The notes beneath the pieces are model-generated. The model made no database searches. It saw nothing but the letters and a program-made list of their open reading frames with translations, and was not told where the DNA came from. The position numbers and the translations under genes are program-made. A stretch of 64,000 nucleotides of DNA from Bacteroidota bacterium (GTDB taxonomy: Bacteria; Bacteroidota; Bacteroidia; Chitinophagales; Chitinophagaceae): contig JAFDXF010000004.1 of NCBI GenBank assembly GCA_018268055.1, positions 1-64,000 of the forward strand. Direction: 5' to 3'. Numbering within the stretch: position 1 is the first letter of the stretch; the number at the start of each line of letters is the position of its first letter. Of this stretch, positions 35,701-45,212 are shown in pieces.

Positions 35701-36002
35701 CAAACAATATTCGGATTACTTTGTTGAATACTGATGGAGCCGATGTTTTGTGTAGGTTGCTCATCAAAAATAGGTGTCCATGAATTGCCACTGTTGGTTG
35801 TTTTCCAAACACCACCCGATGCAGCACCGAGATAAATAATATTCGGATTGTCCACCACCACATCGATGGCAGTGATACGGCCACTCATGCCGGCTGGACC
35901 AACATTGCGGGGTTTCCAGTTTTTAAATTGATCTAATGTTACTTTCTGTGCAGCAACATTTAAAGAAATAAGAATAGCGAACGAGCAAAATATTTTTCTC
36001 AT
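32766..36002 (-). CDS. Large secreted Asp-box (BNR, sortilin-like) repeat protein
   Basis: The 1078-residue protein has a signal peptide ('MRKIFCSFAILISLNVAAQ') and a long beta-propeller region (about 20-720) with at least ten Asp-box motifs (S/T-x-D-x-G-x-x-W), for example 'KSTDGGETW', 'ITIDGGKNW', 'KSDDGGFNW' and 'QLTKDGGKTW'. The C-terminal third has a Pro/Gly-rich linker, a beta domain with 'GTYKLVMSY', and a helical coiled region ('LLDRLRKSTDRLNEALDRLN'). Sialidases and sortilin-like proteins share the repeats, but no catalytic sialidase residues were identified. Protein or glycan binding at the cell surface is inferred. Confidence 0.9.
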   Translation of the reverse strand: MRKIFCSFAILISLNVAAQKVTLDQFKNWKPRNVGPAGMSGRITAIDVVVDNPNIIYLGAASGGVWKTTNSGNSWTPIFDEQPTQNIGSISIQQSNPNIVWVGTGEGNPRNSINIGEGIFKSMDAGKTWKRMGLEKTRNIHRVIIDPVNPNTVYAGAIGNPFAEHPDRGVFKSTDGGETWTKILYTNDTTGCADLVMDPSNPNKLIACMWQHKRTPWNFTSGGPGSGIYITIDGGKNWKKMGKENGLPDGVTGRVGLAFATNEPSRVYAMVEATKNGLYKSDDGGFNWELVNSDPKWVTNRPFYFQDIRVDTKNENRIYNIHDQVEVSEDGGKTFRTLLPYFGIHPDHHAWWIHPTMPNFMIEGNDGGIGITHDYGKNWVFDDKLPVGQFYHISVDNELPYNVMGGMQDNGTWHGPAYTWINSGIRNYEWHNVGGGDGFDIMPDAEDASWVYSESQGGSLGRRNWKTGESWFIRPVSTDPKMQLRYNWNTPIAQDPFDKKKIYFASQFLNQSNDKGVSWQVISPDLTTNDSAKIKAYQNTGGLTLDITGAETYCTILAISPSAVQQGVIWVGTDDGNVQLTKDGGKTWTNFRGKIPGMPLGSWVPQIIASRFNAGEAFVVCNDYRRGDFKPYIFRTKDFGTTWTRMIDENKVKGYALCVLQDPTEPNLIFVGTENGLWISLDNGNNFEQWKNGYPSVSTYDMAIQEREADLCIATFGRSLWVLDDIRPLRKLAANAGKNFSSPITASPAPEAYQAQYRSADGYDWSTFGLWDAENRRRGAAVSFFINKPKNDTASKKTMTPAAPTQQPDAPFAGRGKFGNMGGFGGGVKTDTVVVKIYNSNNEQIRNLRWGVDTGFNRTYWGMEEKGYRQAGAPKPMPGAPEPGGNQVLPGTYKLVMSYQKATDSTYITVNDDPRIGNRNAIKLAQRKLLDRLRKSTDRLNEALDRLNESDEVCAKVTSQLKGVDGKDTDSLRKTTAKISNEIKSLREIVNGKTSDRQGLSRSPFDITVMTLIQNAQQSVTSKMVAPGATEEALVVNAEKAIDDFIQKTNAFYSEKWTSFRSLVEGTKVNLFKEYKSL

Positions 36003-36082
36003 TGTAAGTAGGTTTTGACAGTTAAACTTACAGAGAATATAAAGGGCTGCAAAAAAATATTGTTGAACGGCAAAACCGATAG

Positions 36083-36116
36083 TTTGATTCAGATTATCTT
36101 GTTAGTTGTAATTTTA
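36083..36116 (+). promoter_or_regulatory. Promoter of the nuclease gene (TTTG, 22 nt, TAATTTTA)
   Basis: TTTG at 36083-36086 and TAATTTTA at 36109-36116 are 22 nt apart. The box ends 3 nt before the ATG at 36120, so the message would be leaderless or the true start is elsewhere. The box lies inside an in-frame upstream extension, which supports the ATG at 36120. Confidence 0.5.
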
Positions 36117-36119
36117 CAG

Positions 36120-36611
36120 ATGCCATTCCGTACAATTTACCAGCAGTTAATTTTATTTTCTTTTCTGATTATTTCTTGTGCCGCACAATCGCCCTTGAAA
36201 GATGAAGTGCATGGCAAAGTAATTGCCGTAAAAGATGGAGATACCATTGATATTCTATATGAAGGACAAAAATTAACCGTTCGCTTTGCACATATTGATT
36301 GCCCCGAGAAAAATCAACCTTATGGGCAAGCCGCAAAAAAATTTGTATCCGATAAATGTTTTGGCCAAGAAGTAACTGTAGTACACAGAAATGAGTACGA
36401 TCGCAACAAGCGTTTGATTGGCGAAGTGATTACAACTACAGGGGAAAATCTAAATAAATCATTAGTGCAACAAGGCCTTGCCTGGCATTTCAAAAAATAT
36501 TCTACCAATCAGGAGTATGCAGATTTAGAAACACAAGCCAGAAAACAAAAAATCGGCCTCTGGAGCGAGCCCAATCCCACACCACCGTGGGAATGGAGGA
36601 AGAAGAAATAG
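36120..36611 (+). CDS. Thermonuclease (SNase-like) lipoprotein
   Basis: The ATG at 36120 gives 163 residues with a lipoprotein signal ('FSFLIISC', Cys20). The SNase fold is marked by 'VIAVKDGDTIDIL', the catalytic 'RFAHIDCPE' (Arg, Asp, Glu), 'YDRNKRLIGEV' (catalytic Arg and Glu) and 'KIGLWSEPNPTPPWEWR', the typical C-terminus of the family. Such calcium-dependent nucleases cleave DNA and RNA; secreted forms may salvage nucleotides. An upstream in-frame ATG at 36015 is rejected because of the promoter and the signal. The next gene starts 66 bp later. Confidence 0.88.
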   Translation: MPFRTIYQQLILFSFLIISCAAQSPLKDEVHGKVIAVKDGDTIDILYEGQKLTVRFAHIDCPEKNQPYGQAAKKFVSDKCFGQEVTVVHRNEYDRNKRLIGEVITTTGENLNKSLVQQGLAWHFKKYSTNQEYADLETQARKQKIGLWSEPNPTPPWEWRKKK

Positions 36612-36677
36612 AACTTCCATTTTCATAATGAGGATGTTGGTATATTTGAAAGATAGGTTGTACAATTACTTTCTGTT

Positions 36678-37121
36678 ATGAACTTCCACCCCGGCACAAT
36701 CATAAAAGCCACTACTGCATTAAGTCGTACTTATTTTGGACTTACTTCTATTCTCATCACTGAATATAATGAGAAAGGTGCAATGGGTTTTATCATCAAT
36801 AAACTTTTTCCCAAAAAATTAAATGATTTACACGAATTCAGACATAGTGCGCCATTCCCAATTTATGAAGGCGGCCCCGTGGATAATGAGCATCTATATA
36901 TGATACATTGCCGACCTGATTTGATAGAAGAAGGAATAAATATTTACAATAATATCTATTATGGCGGCAACTTTAAACAAGCCATTACTGCTATCAACAA
37001 TAAAAGCTTGAAACAAGAAGACATAAAAATCTTTATTGGCTATTGTGGATGGGATTTGGGCGAATTAGAATCGGAAATTGACGAAGGAAGTTGGGAAATA
37101 ACACTCACGAATCTGTTTTAA
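36678..37121 (+). CDS. YqgE/AlgH-family protein (UPF0301)
   Basis: The 147-residue protein matches the UPF0301 pattern: 'GTIIKATTALSRTYFGLTSI', 'EKGAMGFIINKLF', 'IYEGGPVDNEHLYMIH' and 'IFIGYCGWDLGELESEI', with a C-terminal Trp. The family is widespread and its biochemical role is not settled; AlgH affects alginate regulation in Pseudomonas. It is usual length. No operon partner is evident, although the nuclease gene is 66 bp upstream. Confidence 0.92.
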   Translation: MNFHPGTIIKATTALSRTYFGLTSILITEYNEKGAMGFIINKLFPKKLNDLHEFRHSAPFPIYEGGPVDNEHLYMIHCRPDLIEEGINIYNNIYYGGNFKQAITAINNKSLKQEDIKIFIGYCGWDLGELESEIDEGSWEITLTNLF

Positions 37122-37216
37122 TACTATTTCAATCTTTTAGAGATTTTTTTTAACTACATCAGTATTTTCTTAAAGTTTATTGTTTAAGTTTGGACTTAGA
37201 CCTTTAAACCATTTTT

Positions 37217-40200
37217 ATGAAAAAAACTGACACCAAAACAGTTACCGGTCATTCCAACAATGAACCACAAAGTAAAACCCGTCGCAAACTTTTAAAACTT
37301 CTTGGATTAAGTACCGGATTGGGTGCTACAAAAGCATTTGCCGGAAATAAAGAAGATTTAGCCGACTCATTATTCAACACTGCCAATTTATTGAACGACA
37401 AGACCGAGTTGGTTATTTATCGACCGCAAGATATGCTCGAGTTGAAAATGACATTTACCGGATACAAAAAATCCTCCGACAATAAATCATTAATTAAAAC
37501 ATCAGCACCTTATTTATTATTTGTAGAGTTTCAACCGCAAAGCATTGCAGAGCAGGCTTGGGAAGAAGGTGGCGGACAAGATGGTCAGGCCAACTTTGAT
37601 ATTGCTGCCAAAAAAGATTTATTTTGGAATAAAACATCTGATTCAAAATTTGATTTATCAAAATTCATTCCCTTTATTCAAACCGGTAATACTAACACCT
37701 TCTCACCTCCGGCAAAAACGTATCTATCAGGAAAAACAAGATTAGTTTTTGACACTCGCGGCAAAGACAATATTGCATTATCACCCTCCGGTTTATTAAA
37801 CTGGGATGGCTTTCAATTAGTCGTAAATAAAAGAGCTACTTGTGCGCCGGTGTTTAGTGCCTCAGATATAAACTTGCCGCCTTTCAAAAGAGGAAGTTTT
37901 GATATACCCAATAATCTTCCACCAATACAAGTTCCGGGAAAAAATGATGAACCTGTAAAAAAAGAACCTATAAAAATTGAGCCTGTAAAAACTAATCCTA
38001 ACATCAAAGCAGATCAAAACATAAGGATACGTACACTACCTACAAATCAAGATACAATTCGTCGTCAAGTAGAAATAAATCGTGAAATAAGGAGAGCGGG
38101 CAAAGATGAAACACTTCAAATTCAAAAGAATGAGCTTCCCGCCGCAGCAATCAAAGCCAACGATGGCATTATCGCAAACATTGGTGCATTTTTAAATAGT
38201 AATAAACCTGCACCTATTGGTGATGATGAAACTTCTATTGAAATGCCTTACCGCTTATTTATTTCACCCAATCAATATGCAGCGTGGAAGCAAGATAAGC
38301 AGTTGAAAAAAAGACTCACCACATATCAAGGTGTACAGGTTTCTACTTACGAACTATGGCATAGCCGATTAGCCAGTACCAATTGCGGAGGAAGAGTGGA
38401 CAATTCCAAAGCAACAAAAGTAATCAGAACCATTAGAGCGCTTTGGGCAACCGACATAGATGGTGATTGGAAAAATAAACCGGAAAGAGATTTTACACCA
38501 AACGGTACCATGAATGCTTCAGGGCAACCAAAATTTATAACTTCATTATACAATGACGATCGGCACTGCATCGTACACCAAACCAGCAATTTTGGCATTA
38601 ACGGCTTCACGCCCAAATCCGTTCAAGTAAATAATTTGATGCTGAGTTCTTTGGGTGCATGGCTCGATGCAATCGTTCAGTTTAAAAGAAATGAATTAGA
38701 TAAAGTAAGCAGTGATTTGAATATGCTGAAGTGGAAGCATATTGCCACTTTAGCCCGCGATCATTATGTAGAAGTAGTATATGCAGGTAATATGTATCCA
38801 TTGGGACATGAAGCTGCTTTGGTGCGCATTACAGAAAGAAAACCTAAAGATGGATATGCAGCAAATTGGCAACGCTATTTTGTTGCGATTACCGAAGAAG
38901 AGAAAAAATATAATCCGGTAAGTAAAGACAATAAATTTAATGCCTTTCCTTTTTCTTCAGTAAAAATTATTACTGCAGCAACGCCTACCATCAAAACGCC
39001 TTCAAAATTTGTAAGCAGTATTTCAGGCAATGACGATGCGCAGTTTATCCCAACCATGCTCAATGGAAAGCCATTTGTTTTTAAAATGGTAGGATATGAT
39101 TATGATGGTGGCGACGTAAGTTTTGAAATGCCTCTTGTATTTGTCAGCACCAATGTTTCAGTGAATAATAGCCAAGCGTATGACGAAGGAAATATCAATA
39201 AGCTAAACAGTGCTTATAATAATAATGCAATGAATACTGTTTCGTTTAGAAATCAGGTATTGGCATTAGCCCGTAGCGTAGATAAGCCCGGCGAAACACA
39301 TTACGAAACCAACAGCATTATTTTCAATGGACGATTTGATAAAAATGAACCTCCCGGATTCGTACCTACTACTGCATCACTCGATGTTTTTATCAATGCT
39401 GTTGAAAATATCACCGGTCAGCGATCTCCGGTAAAAATAAAATTAGAAGATGATAGAAATGCAGGAACTGTATTTGCCAGTCTATTACCAAGCAGTGGTA
39501 AACTGAATGTGGACTTTAATGGAAGTGGAAATAAAACAGGAGGAAGTTTATCACCCAATTTCTCCTTAACCGGCTTATCCAAAACTTATGGTGCCATCAG
39601 TGGGAAAATAGATGATGTGAAGAATAAGCTGATGGATCCTAAACAGTTTTTTAATACTGATGCAAAATTGTTTGGCATTATACCTCTGAGCGATATCATT
39701 GAAAAAACAACAGCTTTACTGAATGGTGAATCACCAATTCCTGCCTTAAAAAACATTGAGACAGATGAAGCTAAGATTACACAGTATAAATGGAAAGGTG
39801 GCAAATTGCGTAAAGAAAGTTTTTTTGGAGGAATCGTAACATTTAGCCCAAGCAACAATTCTCGTTTGGTAGTGGACACAAGCTTATATCGGTACAAAAC
39901 GAATAAGCCCAATGCACTTGTTGTAGATTCATCTATCAGCGACTTTGATATTATACTTCTCGGATTGGCGAAAGCCGGATTTAAAAAAGTAGGATTTAAA
40001 ACAGGCGACAATGCCAAACTGGATTTTACAGTGGATATGAAAGATCCGGCATTGGAATTTTTAGGTCCGCTTACATTCATTAATACATTACAAAAATATA
40101 TTCCTACCGATGGTTTTAGTGATCCTCCTTTTTTGGATATCACTACAAGCGGCGTTACTTCAGGCTACACATTAGCACTACCCGATGTGCAATTGGGCGC

Positions 40201-40795
40201 ATTTACATTACGTAATATTAATCTTGGTGCATCAGTCAGTCTTTCATTTACAGGCGGCCCGCTGATCATGCGATTTAACTTCTGCGAAAAACATCAACCT
40301 TTTATATTAACTGTTTCAGCTTTAGGTGGCGGCGGATTTTTTGCAATGGAGTTTGACATGAAAGGCTTGCGCTCGCTAGAAGCCGCTATGGAATTTGGTG
40401 CGGCTGCATCAATCAACTTAGGTGTAGCCAGTGGTGCCGTTAGCATTATGGGCGGCGTATATTTTAAAATACAAAAGAAAGGCGATGGCAAAGAAATAAC
40501 CATTGAAGGATATATACGAATTAACGGTGCACTCAGTGTACTGGGCTTAATTACAGTAAGTGTTGAATTTTTATTAACGATTGCAGCAGTAATAGAAACC
40601 GTAAAAGGAAAAGATAAAGTAACAAAACTTTATGGCAAGGCTCAACTGAAAGTAAAAGTAGAAGTATTTATGTTCAGCAAAACAGTTTCTCTTGAAACCT
40701 CAAGAGAGTTTGCTGGTGCAGGAGCCGACCCCACTTTTGCTATGTTGATTAGTGAAGATGAATGGAAACAATACTGCGACACTTTTGCAGCTTAA
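37217..40795 (+). CDS. Giant unrecognised protein 1 with a Tat-like signal, 1192 residues
   Basis: A possible Tat signal (R-R-K-L-L-K at about 22-27, hydrophobic to about 43, 'GLGATKAFAG') is followed by a proline/lysine linker at about 230-285. Long predicted beta-rich regions cover about 45-230 and 330-950. The last 200 residues are Gly-rich with alternating hydrophobics ('GGGGFFAMEFDMKGL', 'GAVSIMGGVYFKIQ') and contain only one strongly hydrophobic run. No family was recognised and no catalytic motif seen. It is 42 bp upstream of a second giant gene and 95 bp downstream of the YqgE gene. The two giants probably form one unit. Confidence 0.85.
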   Translation: MKKTDTKTVTGHSNNEPQSKTRRKLLKLLGLSTGLGATKAFAGNKEDLADSLFNTANLLNDKTELVIYRPQDMLELKMTFTGYKKSSDNKSLIKTSAPYLLFVEFQPQSIAEQAWEEGGGQDGQANFDIAAKKDLFWNKTSDSKFDLSKFIPFIQTGNTNTFSPPAKTYLSGKTRLVFDTRGKDNIALSPSGLLNWDGFQLVVNKRATCAPVFSASDINLPPFKRGSFDIPNNLPPIQVPGKNDEPVKKEPIKIEPVKTNPNIKADQNIRIRTLPTNQDTIRRQVEINREIRRAGKDETLQIQKNELPAAAIKANDGIIANIGAFLNSNKPAPIGDDETSIEMPYRLFISPNQYAAWKQDKQLKKRLTTYQGVQVSTYELWHSRLASTNCGGRVDNSKATKVIRTIRALWATDIDGDWKNKPERDFTPNGTMNASGQPKFITSLYNDDRHCIVHQTSNFGINGFTPKSVQVNNLMLSSLGAWLDAIVQFKRNELDKVSSDLNMLKWKHIATLARDHYVEVVYAGNMYPLGHEAALVRITERKPKDGYAANWQRYFVAITEEEKKYNPVSKDNKFNAFPFSSVKIITAATPTIKTPSKFVSSISGNDDAQFIPTMLNGKPFVFKMVGYDYDGGDVSFEMPLVFVSTNVSVNNSQAYDEGNINKLNSAYNNNAMNTVSFRNQVLALARSVDKPGETHYETNSIIFNGRFDKNEPPGFVPTTASLDVFINAVENITGQRSPVKIKLEDDRNAGTVFASLLPSSGKLNVDFNGSGNKTGGSLSPNFSLTGLSKTYGAISGKIDDVKNKLMDPKQFFNTDAKLFGIIPLSDIIEKTTALLNGESPIPALKNIETDEAKITQYKWKGGKLRKESFFGGIVTFSPSNNSRLVVDTSLYRYKTNKPNALVVDSSISDFDIILLGLAKAGFKKVGFKTGDNAKLDFTVDMKDPALEFLGPLTFINTLQKYIPTDGFSDPPFLDITTSGVTSGYTLALPDVQLGAFTLRNINLGASVSLSFTGGPLIMRFNFCEKHQPFILTVSALGGGGFFAMEFDMKGLRSLEAAMEFGAAASINLGVASGAVSIMGGVYFKIQKKGDGKEITIEGYIRINGALSVLGLITVSVEFLLTIAAVIETVKGKDKVTKLYGKAQLKVKVEVFMFSKTVSLETSREFAGAGADPTFAMLISEDEWKQYCDTFAA

Positions 40796-40837
40796 TACGT
40801 TAAACAAAGAAACCATTAACTAAGAAAATTTAAAAAT

Positions 40838-43800
40838 ATGCCTCAGAAAATTATCATTACAACTTGCCCTTGGAAAAATTATAAAACCGGCAAATGGATG
40901 CTTAGCGCAATGATGAACATCCAACTTGAAGTACCGAATGAAACAACATTGGCATCCTTTCCTGATATTTTAAAATGGATGGAAAAAATTCAACAATCTG
41001 TTTTCTATGTGCAATGGAATAACGGCGCCCCCTCAGAAGTGAAACCACAAAATGTCGGTTGGAAACCTGATCTATACGAAAAACTCTTTCATGCTGGTAT
41101 AAAAGTGAAAGGGTTTTCTACTGAGCAATTTGACAAGACAATGATTAAGTCTTATCCGGTAAAGTACATTAACCAGTTTATTTTAGACACCTATAAAGAT
41201 GTCGGCAACTTAAAAACAACTGAAGTTCCTAAAGCAAGTTTTTTTATAAAAGACTATTTAAAACTAACACCAATCTCAAGAGTTCAGCTTACACAAACTA
41301 CTCCTATTACCAATCAAAATAAAACATTTACTAAAACTGATTTTATTAGAAAAAATATTGAACCCGTAACGCAGACAAAACAACAATTATCAAAGTTGCA
41401 GGTCATTGGGTTTAATCCACAAGCAGATGCCAAAAAGGATTTTAGCCAATTGATTAATTATTTGGCAGTAAATGACAATCAATTTGTAAAGTCTGTTCCG
41501 CCAATCAAGCCAAAAGATTTTGAATACCATGATATATTTTCCGTTATAACAAGTTATCCGGTCATACTCCGAAAATTAGGCTTGGTTATAGATTTTGAAT
41601 TGCCCTCAGCTCCTGCTGCATCCAAAGGCACTGTACGCATTGTCCCTACCAATCTCAATTTCGCAAATGATGTAACTGTTATAGCGCCCAATACATCTTA
41701 TGAGTCAACATCAAATGGATTTTATGCTGCTCCCAAAGCCGGCAGTTCCATTGATAAAGGAATGTTGAAATTAAATACATCCGAATTTGACGTAGTAACT
41801 TATGATACAGATGCCGCTGCAATGAAATTGGTTTCTCATACCGAAACGATTATAGAAAAAACAGGAATGAAACTGGCAGATTATAGCAACTTTACATATT
41901 TTAAAATGGTGGACACTGAGTTGATGAAAAACATTGTGTTGCCCATAGAAAATGAAGAGTGTGGACCTGCCATATTAAAAGACAAAGATGATACGGATGA
42001 AGGTTTGCCTTCATTACGTAGTGCCGGCATAGCATTAGTAAGAAATGGCCTCGCAGAAAATATTTTTTCAAAATTAAAAGCAGGTCAAGTTTTATTCTCA
42101 GGTTTTATGAGACCTGAAAATATGCTAAAAAACGTAGAACTGTTTAATAAAACAACCACACAACCAATTATCAATTTCAAAGACAAAAATGAAATAAAGA
42201 AAATACGAGATGCAAGTAGAGTAAAAATTAGTGCAGTTATTACCAATCCGGTTACACTACCACCTGCTTCACAAACACTTTTTGCAGAAGACATCACACA
42301 AGGCTACCGCATGGATATCGCTTATGAGGAAAAACCCAATCAATGGTATTCTCTGCACAAGAGAAAGAATACTTATGGATTTTCACCAATCGGTGCACCT
42401 ACTGAAAATATTGCTTTGTCAGAAGATGAAATAATAGATGAAGGTTGCATCAATATAGCATTGGTAGAAGATGAGAATGACGAAGATAAAAACACAGAAA
42501 AAGTAAGCGAAGTGCTTGCTCGTTGGCAAGGTTGGAGTTTGGCTGTGCCCAAGCCCGGCAAAGGGATCAATGAAGATAATGCTAACATAGTAAGCAGTGA
42601 TAGTGCTGAAAAAGATAAATACAAACTAAAAGATTCAGTGCCTTTCCGGATGCAAGTAAATTCCGGGCTTGCTCCTAAAACTTTACCAATGCTTCGTTTT
42701 GGTAAAAGTTATCGTATAAAAATAAGAACAGTGGATATTGCCGGTAATTCATTACCGCATGACGTGATACCTGAAAACTTAAACGTAGCAGTAAGATCAG
42801 GAATAAAATATTTGCGCTATGAGCCGCTTCCTGTTCCTGTATTAGTAGCCACCGATGAAATTGTTTCTAAATCAAATAACAATGTAAGGGAAAGAGACGG
42901 AGAATCATTGGAGCACATGGTCATTCGCAGCAATGTAAGCGTAAGCTCTGAACAATATGAAAAACAAAACCCAACCAATATTTATCAAGAAAGCTCTTCG
43001 AAGGTAAATAATACCCTTACATGGAAACATGAAGCAGTGCGGCACTTCAAAGCGCCAAGAAACAGTCAGCACATAGCCGAAACACATGGAATGTTTGATG
43101 AAAGTTTTGCAGATGCTACCAAAGCAGCTGCTACCTATAATTTTATCAAATCAAGAGATACTGAAACAGATGTAAACAGCAAGGACACAAAAGCTCCGAT
43201 TGCTAAAATGTCTGATAGCAACTTGCCGATAGAATATCTTGCCGACCCAATGGCAGCAGGTGTGGTATTGATGATGCGCTCCAATACAACTTTTGAAAGC
43301 AGTTGGAAAAAAGATCAACTTAGAAAGTTTAGTTTTTATTTTGATGATGAAGTGAACGATCCTACGGCTAATACTTCCATCAATAAAGAAGCATGGAAAA
43401 ATCCAAAGTCTTTCCGCATTCGCTTAGTAGAAGGAAATGGCACAGTAGATTGGGATAAGGCTGCACGAATACTAACCATTGCACTGCCAAAATCAGCCGA
43501 AATTGAAATACGTTATGCAAGCTTCTGGCGACCTGATGATGTGGATAATATCAGCGCAATGCGGCAAATAGTGCTCTCCGGCAGAGATAGAAATCCTGCT
43601 ATTGAGATGGCAAGAAAAGGATTGCATTGGATGTTTAGCCCATGGCGCAATATAAGATTGGTACATGCGGTGCAACAGCCTTTAGAAAAACCCACATTTG
43701 AAGCCAATACTTTAAAGAGCGACCGTAATTATAATGACACTTCTGCAAAGCTGTCTGCCACTATTAAAGTACATGGCAGCAGCACCGATAAAATAGATAT

Positions 43801-45178
43801 TAAAGCTGATTGGAAAGAACAGATTGATGATTTAAAAAATACAAATATTGTTACAGGAGAATTTCAAACACATGTGGCAACATTGCAGTCTGCCTATTGC
43901 AACAAAAAACTAACAGCGGCTTCCGACAGAAATGCAGGAACCGCCGAAGAAAGAAAATTTCCCCAAATCAGTCATCCGTTTAATGATACCAAACACCGTA
44001 TGGTAAACTATCACGGCGTAGCTACCAGCCGTTATCGTGAATATTTTACCGGCATTATAGAAACAGGTGAGAAAACCGGTAAGCCGATTGACCTTTCACA
44101 GGTTGGTGATTCTGTTCAGATAAATATTTTAAGTACTGCTCGCCCTGCTACTGCTGTAGTAGAATATGTTGTCCCGAGCTTTAACTGGGCTTCAAAAGAA
44201 AGCTCAAATGAAGTAACACATATACGCACCGGTAACATACGTGTATATGTGGACAGGCCATGGTTCAGCAGTGGTGATGAAGAAATGCTTGGAATTATTT
44301 TACCCATCAAAAATGTTGCATTGAGTGATGTTGGAAAATTGCATTGTACTGTTTGGGGAAAAGATCCGGTATTTAATTCGCCTGAACTGAACGGAACAAA
44401 CTATCCACAGATTGAAAATTTTCCGGGAGCTGATGCTTATGATACAGTGTCGCTATCCGAAGATGAAAATACAAAGATGAGTGTGGCTGCATACAAAGTG
44501 CTTTTTGATGAAGAAAAGCAAATGCACTACGCAGATGTTCCGGTTGCTATCAATCAGGCATATTTTCCATTTGTGCGTTTGTGCGTAGCAAGATATCAGA
44601 AACATTCATTGCGATTAAATAATAAAGATTGTTGTCTTAGCCCATCCACAACAGTTGATTGGTTACAAGTGGTACCGGTTCGTTATACAGGATTGTATTT
44701 CAAAGGCGGTAAAAACGAGTTTGATGTGGCTGTAAGAGGAACTGCACCTTATACATTTAAAGGCGAGAAATTGTATTTAGAAAATAGTGGTGATACAGCA
44801 ATATCAAGAAGCAAAATAGTTGTAACCATTGAAAACACATCTTTAGCTAAAAGAGAAGATGCATTTGTTTCTATCAACGATCGAATGCAAGGCCTGACCA
44901 CAACAGAATACATTAAAGAATATTTTGTAAAACGAGAACAGTTCAAAGGGAATCAATTGGATTTTGTTGAAAGAATTTCTTTAGGTAATACATTCAATAA
45001 CCAACCTTTCCGTGTTGTAATACGAGAATATGAATTGCATGAAGCAGATCCTATCAGAATAAAAGAACAACAAAAAGATGGTTTCAAAATAGTAGGTCGT
45101 GGACCCACATTGCCGCCACCAACTTATGCAGAGCGTTTAGTATTTATGGATGTTTTTGAAGTAAACGGATCGGTATAA
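40838..45178 (+). CDS. Giant unrecognised protein 2, 1446 residues
   Basis: There is no signal peptide; the ATG at 40838 starts 'MPQKIIITTCPWKNYKTGKW'. The protein appears beta-rich throughout, with a conserved-looking segment around 'GLHWMFSPWRNIRLVHAVQQ' (near 930-950), and ends with proline-rich 'GPTLPPPTYAERLVFMDVFE'. It could be exported as a complex with protein 1 or stay in the cytoplasm. It is the second gene of the pair, 42 bp after 37217-40795. Neither the two-gene order nor any known secretion marker (type IX C-terminal domain, type I repeats) was found. Function unknown. Confidence 0.85.
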   Translation: MPQKIIITTCPWKNYKTGKWMLSAMMNIQLEVPNETTLASFPDILKWMEKIQQSVFYVQWNNGAPSEVKPQNVGWKPDLYEKLFHAGIKVKGFSTEQFDKTMIKSYPVKYINQFILDTYKDVGNLKTTEVPKASFFIKDYLKLTPISRVQLTQTTPITNQNKTFTKTDFIRKNIEPVTQTKQQLSKLQVIGFNPQADAKKDFSQLINYLAVNDNQFVKSVPPIKPKDFEYHDIFSVITSYPVILRKLGLVIDFELPSAPAASKGTVRIVPTNLNFANDVTVIAPNTSYESTSNGFYAAPKAGSSIDKGMLKLNTSEFDVVTYDTDAAAMKLVSHTETIIEKTGMKLADYSNFTYFKMVDTELMKNIVLPIENEECGPAILKDKDDTDEGLPSLRSAGIALVRNGLAENIFSKLKAGQVLFSGFMRPENMLKNVELFNKTTTQPIINFKDKNEIKKIRDASRVKISAVITNPVTLPPASQTLFAEDITQGYRMDIAYEEKPNQWYSLHKRKNTYGFSPIGAPTENIALSEDEIIDEGCINIALVEDENDEDKNTEKVSEVLARWQGWSLAVPKPGKGINEDNANIVSSDSAEKDKYKLKDSVPFRMQVNSGLAPKTLPMLRFGKSYRIKIRTVDIAGNSLPHDVIPENLNVAVRSGIKYLRYEPLPVPVLVATDEIVSKSNNNVRERDGESLEHMVIRSNVSVSSEQYEKQNPTNIYQESSSKVNNTLTWKHEAVRHFKAPRNSQHIAETHGMFDESFADATKAAATYNFIKSRDTETDVNSKDTKAPIAKMSDSNLPIEYLADPMAAGVVLMMRSNTTFESSWKKDQLRKFSFYFDDEVNDPTANTSINKEAWKNPKSFRIRLVEGNGTVDWDKAARILTIALPKSAEIEIRYASFWRPDDVDNISAMRQIVLSGRDRNPAIEMARKGLHWMFSPWRNIRLVHAVQQPLEKPTFEANTLKSDRNYNDTSAKLSATIKVHGSSTDKIDIKADWKEQIDDLKNTNIVTGEFQTHVATLQSAYCNKKLTAASDRNAGTAEERKFPQISHPFNDTKHRMVNYHGVATSRYREYFTGIIETGEKTGKPIDLSQVGDSVQINILSTARPATAVVEYVVPSFNWASKESSNEVTHIRTGNIRVYVDRPWFSSGDEEMLGIILPIKNVALSDVGKLHCTVWGKDPVFNSPELNGTNYPQIENFPGADAYDTVSLSEDENTKMSVAAYKVLFDEEKQMHYADVPVAINQAYFPFVRLCVARYQKHSLRLNNKDCCLSPSTTVDWLQVVPVRYTGLYFKGGKNEFDVAVRGTAPYTFKGEKLYLENSGDTAISRSKIVVTIENTSLAKREDAFVSINDRMQGLTTTEYIKEYFVKREQFKGNQLDFVERISLGNTFNNQPFRVVIREYELHEADPIRIKEQQKDGFKIVGRGPTLPPPTYAERLVFMDVFEVNGSV

Positions 45179-45212
45179 AGGGTGAATTTTTAGTAAGAAA
45201 TCAAATCTTTTA

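Noticed and set aside
37217..45178. Phage tail or contractile injection genes for the giant pair
   Set aside because: No baseplate, sheath, tube or terminase genes are nearby and no domain matches were recognised.
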